Positions 56,973-64,000 of a DNA stretch of 64,000 bases are shown one piece after another. The DNA comes from Nesterenkonia haasae. Its GTDB lineage: Bacteria > Actinomycetota > Actinomycetes > Actinomycetales > Micrococcaceae. Position 1 is the stretch's first letter. Each line of letters starts with the position of its first letter. The position numbers were made by a program, and so were the translations under genes. Under the pieces are notes generated by a model. It was given only the letters and a program-made list of their open reading frames with translations. It had not been told where the DNA came from and ran no database searches. The stretch lies in the NCBI RefSeq assembly GCF_010119385.1, contig NZ_VFIE01000017.1:396018-460017 (forward strand). The letters run 5' to 3'.

Positions 56973-58685
56973 TCAGTCGATGATGCGATGAGCACCGTCA
57001 CGGCGCGGATCGTCAGCTCCGGTGATGGTCCCAGACTCATGGTCGATGACCAGCGCCTGAACGGATCCGAAACTGGAGGTGGGCCACTCTTCAACACCCC
57101 ACCCCAGCTCCTCTAGGTCGGCGATGAGCCCGCTGGACTGGCCCTGCTCCAGGTACAGGAGACTGCCCTCTCCCCGGAAACGCGGCGCCTCCAGTGCCTC
57201 CTGCAATTCAACGTCCTGCAGCGCCCACTGTGACAACACCGTGCCCAGCGCCGGTAGGATCTGCATTCCTCCAGGTGTGCCGATAGCCATGACCGGTAGG
57301 TCCTCCTCATCGAGGACCATAGTGGGGTTGGACCAGGTCACCGTCCGCCGACCCGGTTCAGGCTGGTTAGCCGGAGAGTCGATGTCCGAGAACCGTTTCA
57401 GCGCGTTGTTGAGGAAGTAACCATCGACCTCCTGCCCAGAGCCCCAAAAGTCGGTCACGGTGTTGGTCATGGAAACGGTGAGCCCGGTATCATCCACTGC
57501 TGAGATATGCGTTGTGTTGGCATGTGCGGAACCTTCGGGACCGCCTGGTGCGGCCTGCGGCAGCTCTTCTGGGCCCTCAGGCGCGATCTGGGCGTTGGCG
57601 TGGGGGTCGGTGAGCTCGTCCACAGGGACCTCGACCGCAGTCGGGTCTCCGAGATCGTTACGGATGGTCTCTTCCGCAACGCTCCATGCTCTGGACTGCG
57701 TGTCGATGTACTCTGCGGAGTCCGGGGCCATTTCTCCGACGCCGTCCGATTCGGCAATCTGCAGCATTTGGATCAGCGCAGCACCTGGCAGAGGTGGTGG
57801 CGCGGAGACGACCTCGTAGTCACCGAAAGCACCCGCCACAGGTTCGGCTGTGGCGATCTCGTAGTCAGCCAGGGAGTCACGATCGATGCCCTCAGCCTGC
57901 TGGGCGAGAGACTCGGCGAGCTGCCCTGTGTAGAAATCCTCCCAGCCTGCCTCAGCCAGGCGCTGCAGCGACTGCTCCAGTTCGGGCTGGACGAGCGTCT
58001 CGGAGGTGCCGAGTGGTTCGCCCTCCGGGTAGAACGCCTCCAGATCGCTGAGGTAATCGGGCCCCGCACCGGAGCTGATCCGGTCGCTGAGGTACTCAGA
58101 CACAGTGAATCCGTCCCCTGCCAGTTCGATCGCTGGTGCGATGACCTGGTCCCACTCCAACTCGCCGTAGTCCTCATGGAGCTGCCCCATACCGGCGACG
58201 AACCCAGGGACGCCGGTGCCGGTGGCTGGGATGTCTCCACTTGTGTTGACCACCTCGCGGTAGTCGTAGAAGACCGGTTCGTCGTCTGGGCCCGCGATGA
58301 TGACTGAGCCTCCTCCCCCCATACCGGAGGCCACCGGCTCCAGAACTCCAATGGCGAAGGCTGCGGCGATCGTTGCGTCCACTGAGTTTCCGCCCTCGTG
58401 GAGAATCCACTCCGCTGCGTCGACTGCCTGCTCATGTCCTGCGCTGACGCCGTGGGCGTGAAGGGCTGGGGACGACTCCTCCGCAGTCTCCGACTGCTCG
58501 GTCTCGGGGGTCGCGTCGGCTGTCGGCTCTTGTGTGGGCTCCGGCGTCTCCTCCTGGGTGGGCTCCTGTTCGGTAGTCGCCGGCGGGGACGGCTCATCCT
58601 CGGCGATACCGCACGACGACGCGCTCAGACACGCAACAGCGAATGGAGCGAGGAGGAAGGTCGTTTTCCGTTTCAGTGTTATCAC
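56973..58685 (-). CDS. ggt: Gamma-glutamyltransferase, predicted lipoprotein
   Basis: 570 aa from the GTG at 58685, overlapping the upstream TGA (GTGA). Signal-peptide-like start LLAPFAVACLSASSCGIAED with Cys just after a Ser-rich lipobox-like site, then an acidic Thr/Glu-rich linker, then GGT. Large-subunit motifs: GGNSVDATIAAAFAIGVLEP, GMGGGGSVIIAG and the small-subunit start TTHISAVDDTGLTVSMTNTV with the nucleophile Thr; GTPGGMQILPALGTVLSQWA follows. It hydrolyses or transfers gamma-glutamyl groups, for example from glutathione or polyglutamate, at the cell surface. Confidence 0.9.
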   Translation of the reverse strand: MITLKRKTTFLLAPFAVACLSASSCGIAEDEPSPPATTEQEPTQEETPEPTQEPTADATPETEQSETAEESSPALHAHGVSAGHEQAVDAAEWILHEGGNSVDATIAAAFAIGVLEPVASGMGGGGSVIIAGPDDEPVFYDYREVVNTSGDIPATGTGVPGFVAGMGQLHEDYGELEWDQVIAPAIELAGDGFTVSEYLSDRISSGAGPDYLSDLEAFYPEGEPLGTSETLVQPELEQSLQRLAEAGWEDFYTGQLAESLAQQAEGIDRDSLADYEIATAEPVAGAFGDYEVVSAPPPLPGAALIQMLQIAESDGVGEMAPDSAEYIDTQSRAWSVAEETIRNDLGDPTAVEVPVDELTDPHANAQIAPEGPEELPQAAPGGPEGSAHANTTHISAVDDTGLTVSMTNTVTDFWGSGQEVDGYFLNNALKRFSDIDSPANQPEPGRRTVTWSNPTMVLDEEDLPVMAIGTPGGMQILPALGTVLSQWALQDVELQEALEAPRFRGEGSLLYLEQGQSSGLIADLEELGWGVEEWPTSSFGSVQALVIDHESGTITGADDPRRDGAHRIID

Positions 58686-59761
58686 CTCGTAAGAAAGTTG
58701 GGTAGTCGAAGCAGTGTTTCGAAGGGGCCGCGGGCCGCAAACGCGCGCCACAATACGCACAGCGCGATGATCAGTCCGATGATGACTGCACTGAGCAGCA
58801 GGCCCCGATTGGGGTTCTCGGAGGCCGGTCGGACCAGCACGGCAATCGCTGCCAGGTGGAGGCAATATGCGGTCAGCGCCAGCTGACCGGTCACCACCAG
58901 AGGGTACGCGAGCCGTCCGAGCCGTGGGGTGAGGATCAGCATAGTGCCGATTATCAGCGCTGACGTTCCAACGGCGGAGAGTACCCACAGGGGCATCTGG
59001 GAGTGACCTGAGGCCAGGAGCAGATGGTCTGGACCCACCTGTTCGGCGTCAGGTTCGCCTAGGATGCGAATCAGCGCCCAGGATGCCAGGGAGCACACAC
59101 CGGCGGTGACTGCTCCGGCGATGATGAGCATGCGGTGCACCCCAGGGCTGCGCAGATCGAGTCTGCCCAGCCACATGCCGAACAGGAATGGCGCGATCCA
59201 AACGATAAGCGGGTAGGGCCCGGTCAGAACGATGGCAGCGGCTGAGTCGAGCGGATTGTGGACTAAGGAGGCCGGTCCCTCAGGCAAGTCTCCAACGCTG
59301 TGAAGCACAATATATGTGATCGGTCCAAATACCGTCATGGCGGCCGCAGTGCCCTGCAACCATCCGCTGGGCAGCCGGACCGCGACAAGGGCGCACACGA
59401 AGAGCGCCGCGTACAGCATGAGAATTACATTGACGCCGGTTGGGAGCTGCTGGAAGACCAGACCAAGGAGCATCAGTACCGCAGCCCGCCAGGCCAGACT
59501 CGGCCATAGCGGCGCAGACGTGAACTTCAGGCTCCTGGCGAGGATCGTGACGCCAATTCCTGCCAGAACGATGAAAAGGATGGCGGCCCGACCGTGAAGC
59601 ACTGAGACGATCAGCGCGGGCAACCCGGCTGAGTCTGCCGCACCTACGTTAACGATGATCATGCCGAAGATCGCCAAGGCACGGGTACTGTCCAACGCCG
59701 TTATCCGGGATGCGGACTGTCCGTAAGTCGCCTGGTCTTCCACTTGGGTCATCGTAGCCAA
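58682..59761 (-). CDS. Multi-pass membrane protein, acyltransferase-like (DUF1624/DUF418 type)
   Basis: 359 aa, about ten helices. Start ITALDSTRALAIFGMIIVNV is the heparan-alpha-glucosaminide acetyltransferase-like signature (ALD-R--A--GM--VN), and a C-terminal region LVVTGQLALTAYCLHLAA resembles DUF418. Substrate unknown; members of this broad family transfer acyl groups across the membrane. TTG at 59761 has GGAG six bases upstream; ATG at 59752 is the alternative. Coupled to ggt by overlap, so both may act on a surface glutamyl or peptide substrate. Confidence 0.82.
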   Translation of the reverse strand: MATMTQVEDQATYGQSASRITALDSTRALAIFGMIIVNVGAADSAGLPALIVSVLHGRAAILFIVLAGIGVTILARSLKFTSAPLWPSLAWRAAVLMLLGLVFQQLPTGVNVILMLYAALFVCALVAVRLPSGWLQGTAAAMTVFGPITYIVLHSVGDLPEGPASLVHNPLDSAAAIVLTGPYPLIVWIAPFLFGMWLGRLDLRSPGVHRMLIIAGAVTAGVCSLASWALIRILGEPDAEQVGPDHLLLASGHSQMPLWVLSAVGTSALIIGTMLILTPRLGRLAYPLVVTGQLALTAYCLHLAAIAVLVRPASENPNRGLLLSAVIIGLIIALCVLWRAFAARGPFETLLRLPNFLTR

Positions 59762-59806
59762 ATGTATCTCCGTGACCTGCGGGGTGCCTGAGCAGCGCCT
59801 CAGTAT

Positions 59807-60841
59807 CTACGGCGGGTACGCCACTCCGGTCCCGGTGACCTGCAGACCAATCGTTTCACCCACTTCGAGTGGTTCGGCGTTGAGCTGCCGGACCCGCACT
59901 TCCTCATCGCGTCCGTGGATGCGGACCAGCGCTGTGGTGTCATGACCGAAGTAGTCGGCATCAAGGACCAGACCCAGCACGCCGTAGCCTGGGGCTGTGA
60001 CCGCAATCTGTTCAGGCCGAAGCAGCAGACTTGCAAAGCCGGTAGGAGCGGCGTTGCGCAGCGGCACGGTTCCCAGCGAGCATTCCGCTGAGCCTTGTGA
60101 AACATAGGATTCCAACACCACGGCTTCCCCGAGAAACTGCGCCGTGCCGAGGTCGGCCGGGAGGCTGTAGATGTCTTCTGGCGCTCCGGCCTGCCGGAGG
60201 GTGCCCTCTTGGATCACTGCCACAGTGTCGGCGAAGGACAGGGCCTCATCCTGGTCGTGAGTCACCAAGAGAGCTGTTGTGCCGGTGGAACGCAGAACGC
60301 GTTGGACAGCTTTACGAGTACGTTCGCGCAGGCCCGCATCCAATGCGGAGAATGGCTCATCGAGCAAAATGATCTGTGGACTGCGACCCAAGGCCCGTGC
60401 CAGTGCGACCCGCTGCTGCTGCCCTCCGGAGAGCTGGTCAGGTCGACGGGCCGCGTACTCTGCCGGGAGACTCACCAGATCCAGTAGCTCATCCACTCGC
60501 GTACGCGTTCGTTGGCCCCGAGGCAGACCGAATGAGATGTTTCCCCCCACACTCAGGTGCGGAAACAACCCTCCGTCCTGCGCAACCAGCCCGATGGAGC
60601 GCCGGTGGGCGGGCCGAGCGGTGATGTCGGTCTCGTCGAGGCGGACAGTGCCGGCGTCAGGACGGAGGAAGCCCGCGACAATGCGAAGCAACGTCGTCTT
60701 ACCTGATCCCGAGGGTCCGACGATGGCAGTGGAGGTACCTGCCGGGCAGGTCAGGGTGACGTCATGCAGAACCTGGTGGCTGCCGTAACTGTGGCTGACG
60801 CTTTTCAGGTGCAACGCACCGGCTGTGCCAGTGGGGCTCAC
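59807..60841 (-). CDS. fbpC: Iron(III) ABC transporter ATP-binding protein
   Basis: 344 aa from the GTG at 60841 (AAGGAGG upstream; overlaps the permease stop). Walker A AIVGPSGSGKTTLLRIVAGF, signature LSGGQQQRVALARAL, Walker B IILLDEPFSAL and switch LLVTHDQDEALSFADTVAVI are intact. The C-terminal TOBE-like part (about 250-344) fits the FbpC group. Energises ferric iron import with the next two genes. Confidence 0.93.
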   Translation of the reverse strand: MSPTGTAGALHLKSVSHSYGSHQVLHDVTLTCPAGTSTAIVGPSGSGKTTLLRIVAGFLRPDAGTVRLDETDITARPAHRRSIGLVAQDGGLFPHLSVGGNISFGLPRGQRTRTRVDELLDLVSLPAEYAARRPDQLSGGQQQRVALARALGRSPQIILLDEPFSALDAGLRERTRKAVQRVLRSTGTTALLVTHDQDEALSFADTVAVIQEGTLRQAGAPEDIYSLPADLGTAQFLGEAVVLESYVSQGSAECSLGTVPLRNAAPTGFASLLLRPEQIAVTAPGYGVLGLVLDADYFGHDTTALVRIHGRDEEVRVRQLNAEPLEVGETIGLQVTGTGVAYPP

Positions 60842-62439
60842 GGTTCCTCCTTCAACATGCGGGAAATCATCAGCCACGCGGGTATAGCGGCCAACAGGAC
60901 GAGCAGCACGGCGAACGGAGCTGCCGCTGCGAGGGATTCATTGCCGGTGTAGGTCCAGAGTCTGGTGGCAAGAGTGTCGAAGCCCGTGGGGCGGAGCATG
61001 AGCGTCGCGGGCAGCTCTTTGATGACTGTGAGCATTACCAGCAGGAAGCCGGAGCCGATACCGGGGGCCATTAGGGGAAGTGTGACTCGCACGTAGGCGG
61101 TGAGCGAGGATTTGCCCAGTGCCCGGGCAGCTTCTTCAAGTTCGGGAGGCGCACTGAGGGCCGCTGCGACCGCAGGTCCCAGGGCCAAAGGCAACATGAG
61201 CGTGCAGTAGGCGAGAACAAGCAGCCATGTTGTCTGGTAGAGCGCCGGGACCACAGAGATGCCCAGCATCACCACCGACAGTCCGATCACGACCCCCGGC
61301 AGCGAATGGGCGAGATACGCCAGTCGTTCCAAGCCGCGGGCGAGGATCGAGCCTCGGCGTGCAATGTACACCGACAGCGGCACTGCTAACAGAGTCGTAG
61401 CACCGGCACCTAGTGCGGCCACCCAGAGAGAGTTGCCGAAGGCTCCGGCCACCTCCGCTATGGATCCAGGCGTTGAGACACCCCGATAGGCCCAGTAGGC
61501 CAGTGCGGTGCCGGGAACAATGAGGCTAAAGAACACCACGCTCCAGGCAATTGTCAGGGCTGGGACTGTCCACCGGCCCATGCTCAGCCGCATCGCTGAT
61601 CCCGAACCACCCGGGCCGATGGCCGCGTAGCGGGTGGAGGTCCGGCGAAAACGGCCTTCAACGAGAAGAACCACCATAGTCAGTACCAGCAGCACTGAGG
61701 ACAGGGCGATACCGCCGAGGCGGTCGAAGCCCATAGAGAAACTGGTAAAGACTGCACGAGTAAAGGTGTCGAGGCGCAGGATTGACACAGCACCAAAGTC
61801 AGCAATGACGTAAATGGCGCACAGCAGGCCACCGGAGGTGATTGCTGGGGCGGCCTGGCGGACTGTCACGGTGAAGAAGGTGTTCACGGGACCACGACCC
61901 AGAGCCCTAGCGGCCTCCTCCTGCGCTGGCCCTACCCGGGTCAGCGCAGCCGCAGCCGGCAAGAACACATAGGGGTACGTCACTGTCGTGATGACTATTG
62001 TGGCTGCGATGAAGCCTTCGAAGGTGGTCCCAGGGTTGACCAGCTGGTTCATGGACTGCCAGCCGAAAGCTGCCACGTAGCTTGGCACAGCCAGTGGCAG
62101 CGCCGCCGCGACCGCCAGAGTTCGACGTAGCGGAATGGAAGTCCGCGTCACTAGCATGGCCATTCCGACTCCGATGACCAGACACAGTCCGGTGACCACG
62201 GCAGTCAAGGCCAACGATGTGCTCGCCAGGCGTGCGCTGCGGGTACTGAAAACAACCTCAAAGAAGTCAGCGGCGGGATATTCGGTGGCTCTGACGACGA
62301 GGTAGAAGAGAGGTAGCAGCGCCACACCTGTGGTCAAGCAGGCCAGGACCCCCAACCACCACGGTGCCCCTGAACCGTTCCCATTTCTCAAGAAGCTCCT
62401 GCGCCGAACTCTGACTCGCCCCGCCGGGCCGGCAGGCAC
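60838..62439 (-). CDS. fbpB: Iron(III) ABC transporter permease (fused dimer)
   Basis: 533 aa with about 12 helices and two EAA loops (EEAARALGRGPVNTFFTVTV and EEAARALGKSSLTAYVRVTL), the duplicated FbpB layout. The start is uncertain: GTG at 62439 begins just beyond a strong hairpin; a TTG at 62391, with AGGAG four bases upstream, starts shortly before the first helix. Stop overlaps the fbpC start. Confidence 0.92.
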   Translation of the reverse strand: MPAGPAGRVRVRRRSFLRNGNGSGAPWWLGVLACLTTGVALLPLFYLVVRATEYPAADFFEVVFSTRSARLASTSLALTAVVTGLCLVIGVGMAMLVTRTSIPLRRTLAVAAALPLAVPSYVAAFGWQSMNQLVNPGTTFEGFIAATIVITTVTYPYVFLPAAAALTRVGPAQEEAARALGRGPVNTFFTVTVRQAAPAITSGGLLCAIYVIADFGAVSILRLDTFTRAVFTSFSMGFDRLGGIALSSVLLVLTMVVLLVEGRFRRTSTRYAAIGPGGSGSAMRLSMGRWTVPALTIAWSVVFFSLIVPGTALAYWAYRGVSTPGSIAEVAGAFGNSLWVAALGAGATTLLAVPLSVYIARRGSILARGLERLAYLAHSLPGVVIGLSVVMLGISVVPALYQTTWLLVLAYCTLMLPLALGPAVAAALSAPPELEEAARALGKSSLTAYVRVTLPLMAPGIGSGFLLVMLTVIKELPATLMLRPTGFDTLATRLWTYTGNESLAAAAPFAVLLVLLAAIPAWLMISRMLKEEP

Positions 62440-62443
62440 GGTT

Positions 62444-62474
62444 AGGCCGCCCGGCTCACCGAGCCGAGCGGCCT
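62444..62474 (-). terminator. Hairpin between fbpA and fbpB
   Basis: Fourteen-bp arms (62444-62457 and 62461-62474, one mismatch) with a three-base loop, 36 bp past the fbpA stop and ending five bases before the first possible fbpB start. No T-run. It probably stabilises or partially terminates after fbpA, giving more binding protein than permease. Confidence 0.6.
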
Positions 62475-62509
62475 GTTCCGCAGGAGATTCGGAAATAGTC
62501 GAGATGGAG

Positions 62510-63568
62510 CTAGCCCGCCATTCCCGCTTCGGTGATCATCTGGATTGTGGTTTCGAGGTCGTCCAGTTGATTCAGATCAATATCAGGCACATCGAGCTCA
62601 TCGAGGTCCGGAAGTCCGGCCGGCGCGTCGAGTCCATCGACCATGGCGTACTCAGAGGTTTCTTCCACGAAGTACTGCTGGCCCTCCTCGGAGAGGAAGT
62701 ACTCCAGGAGCTCGACTGCGGCCGCGCTGTCCTCATTCAGTATTCCGGCGCCGGCGACGTTCATCAGCGCTCCAACATCTCCGTCACCGAAGAGATGGTT
62801 TGCTGCAGGCAGATCTTCGGGGTCAACACCGCGTTCTTCCGCCTGTGCGTAGAGATAGTAGTGATTGACCAAACCCATCTCCAGAGCGCCGTCGAGCACC
62901 TCAGAGACGATCGGTCCGTTGCCCTCCCGGTACTGTGGGTCGTTCTCGGTCATCTGCTCTAGCCAATCTTGGGCGGCATCTTCACCCTCGGCGACGCGGA
63001 ATGCAGTCACGAATGCCTGGAAGGACGCGTTGGTCGGGGCAATGCCCACCCGCCCTTCGAACTCCGGGCCAGTGAGGTCTTCAACTGTGTTCGGAAGCTC
63101 GGACTCATCAACGAGATCAGTGTTGTAGATCAGCGTCCGCAGGCGCCCTGACACACCTACCCAGGTGTCTGCATCGTCCCGGTACAGCTCAGGTACGCGG
63201 TCAAGAAGATCCTGGTCGAGGTCTGCGAACATCCCTTCCTGCGCCACTGCTCCGAGCGCTCCAGCGTCCTGGGCCAGGAATACGTCTGCCGGAGTGTCCT
63301 CACCTTCTTCCAACAGTTGTGCGGCGAGTTCTGCGGTTTCACCGAAGCGCACTTCAACGTCGATTCCGGTCTCATCCTGGAACTGGTCAATCAGCGGCTG
63401 AATCAGTTCTTCATTCCGGCCGGAGTAGAGCACCAGGCTCTGAGCTTCGGCCCCCTCTGCCCCGTTGGCGCCGTTGCCGTTGGTGGTCTCCTCATCATTT
63501 CCGCAGGCAGTGAGCACCAATGCGGAGGCGGCTGCGACAGCTAATGCCGAACGGGTTGTGCGAATCAT
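62510..63568 (-). CDS. fbpA: Iron(III) ABC transporter substrate-binding lipoprotein
   Basis: 352 aa from the ATG at 63568 (AAAGGA upstream). Lipoprotein signal with LVLTAC, Cys22, and a Gly/Asn-rich linker. FbpA-like periplasmic-binding fold: LVLYSGRNEELIQPLIDQFQ, DVFLAQDAGALGAVAQEG, LRTLIYNTDLVDESELP, GRVGIAPTNASFQAFVTAF and MGLVNHYYLYAQAE, where tandem tyrosines (YY) and Asn would bind ferric iron. Upstream gap shows no convincing iron-regulator box. Confidence 0.94.
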   Translation of the reverse strand: MIRTTRSALAVAAASALVLTACGNDEETTNGNGANGAEGAEAQSLVLYSGRNEELIQPLIDQFQDETGIDVEVRFGETAELAAQLLEEGEDTPADVFLAQDAGALGAVAQEGMFADLDQDLLDRVPELYRDDADTWVGVSGRLRTLIYNTDLVDESELPNTVEDLTGPEFEGRVGIAPTNASFQAFVTAFRVAEGEDAAQDWLEQMTENDPQYREGNGPIVSEVLDGALEMGLVNHYYLYAQAEERGVDPEDLPAANHLFGDGDVGALMNVAGAGILNEDSAAAVELLEYFLSEEGQQYFVEETSEYAMVDGLDAPAGLPDLDELDVPDIDLNQLDDLETTIQMITEAGMAG

Positions 63569-63697
63569 TCGTTTGGGTCCTTTCCAAGAGGCTATGAGTG
63601 CCCTTGGGTGCGCGTGCGGGTCTCCACTGCGGAAACCCAGATCACTACTATACGTCACAAAAACATTGCCTAATTGTCTTGCGTAACACAGGTGACC

Positions 63698-64000
63698 CTA
63701 AAGCAGGAGAGCCGCCACCAAAGGCAGCGTCAGCAGCGACACTCCGGTGGTTCCGACCAGCACTGCTGCGGCCATCCGACCGTCGCCGTCATATTGCTCG
63801 GAGAAGATGAAGGCGGTGGTCGACGAAGGAGTCGCTGCGAGGATGATCAATGTGCCCGCCCACACCGGCCCCAGTGCGTCATAGAACGGTAGTACTGCCA
63901 ACCAGGTCAGGGCCGGCAGGAGCAGAAGCTTCACGCCAGTTCCGATACCCACCGACAACAGCGGTACAGCTCCACTGCGCACTCCCTGCAGAGCCGGATG
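63698..64000 (-). CDS. AEC family (auxin efflux carrier-like) transporter, 3' part
   Basis: The last 100 residues of a membrane protein whose start is beyond the window. Reads HPALQGVRSGAVPLLSV at the edge, then helices LLLLPALTWLAVLPF, WAGTLIILAATPSSTTAFIF and a final VSLLTLPLVAALLL. The ATPSSTTAFIFSEQY motif and two-helix C-terminal pattern fit AEC/MleP carriers, which move organic acids or other anions. Substrate unknown. Confidence 0.85.
   Translation of the reverse strand, partial: HPALQGVRSGAVPLLSVGIGTGVKLLLLPALTWLAVLPFYDALGPVWAGTLIILAATPSSTTAFIFSEQYDGDGRMAAAVLVGTTGVSLLTLPLVAALLL

Noticed and set aside
63569..63697. Iron-regulator (DtxR/IdeR) box before fbpA
   Set aside because: A TTAGGC fragment is present on the minus strand but no second half-site of the 19-base palindrome.

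Overview
The window reads as a chromosomal segment of a high-GC Gram-positive bacterium, most likely in the Micrococcales near Micrococcaceae. The evidence is the gene content and order: sufR-sufB divergent from an ABC-2 exporter and ctaA; glnA1, glnE, glnA2 and panB close together; an rne-rplU-rpmA-obg-proB-proA-nadD-rsfS block; polyphosphate glucokinase; and class Ib nrdHIEF. GC looks moderate for an actinobacterium. This placement is inferred from content; no rRNA is present to confirm it. No insertion sequence, prophage, CRISPR array or toxin-antitoxin pair was recognised, and base and codon use look even throughout.

Layout. 1-5.2 kb: partial sufB and its Fe-S regulator sufR, a RibD-like reductase with a repeated operator-like element, an ABC-2 exporter and heme A synthase. 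5.2-9.9 kb: a beta-propeller lipoprotein with an RDD membrane protein, glutamine synthetase I behind a near-ideal GlnR site, and an AI-2E-type permease. 10-14.6 kb: a phosphoesterase, an acyl-CoA dehydrogenase-like flavoprotein, a lipoate ligase with reordered domains, a luciferase-like oxidoreductase and a thioesterase. 14.6-22.1 kb: glnE, glnA2, panB, a SPOR-like small protein, map and ppgK. 22.3-27.7 kb: a probable new small protein, tRNA-Val, a FAD-Rieske oxidoreductase, a DEAD-box helicase with a structured leader, a SnoaL-like protein, L-lactate dehydrogenase and tRNA-Ala. 27.7-38.8 kb: rsfS, an acidic anchored protein, nadD, proA, proB, obg, rpmA, rplU, RNase E/G and a VKOR-type protein. 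38.9-43.9 kb: a lipoate-ligase relative and nrdF, nrdE, nrdI, nrdH behind paired NrdR boxes. 43.9-51.2 kb: a gluconate/ketogluconate catabolic cluster with its own FadR-type regulator. 51.2-64 kb: glpK-glpD, a small alarmone synthetase, thiD, a gamma-glutamyltransferase lipoprotein with a membrane acyltransferase-like protein, an iron(III) ABC transporter and a partial AEC permease.

How the genes fit together. Nitrogen assimilation is the clearest theme: GlnA1 has the adenylylation tyrosine (Tyr402) that GlnE targets and a four-part GlnR box, while GlnA2 next to glnE has Trp at the matching place. The sugar-acid cluster encodes import (GntP), two redox steps (IdnD-like, IdnO-like), a further 2-hydroxyacid dehydrogenase, an FGGY kinase and a KDPG-type aldolase; a GGTnnnATCA motif occurs in both divergent promoter regions. 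Deoxyribonucleotide synthesis carries an NrdR signature with box centres 32 bp apart.

No wholly new multi-gene system was found. The least explained items are the 51-residue small ORF before tRNA-Val, the lipoate ligase with an N-terminal accessory domain, the sorbitol/idonate dehydrogenase without structural-zinc cysteines, the duplicated element before the RibD-like gene and the helicase leader.
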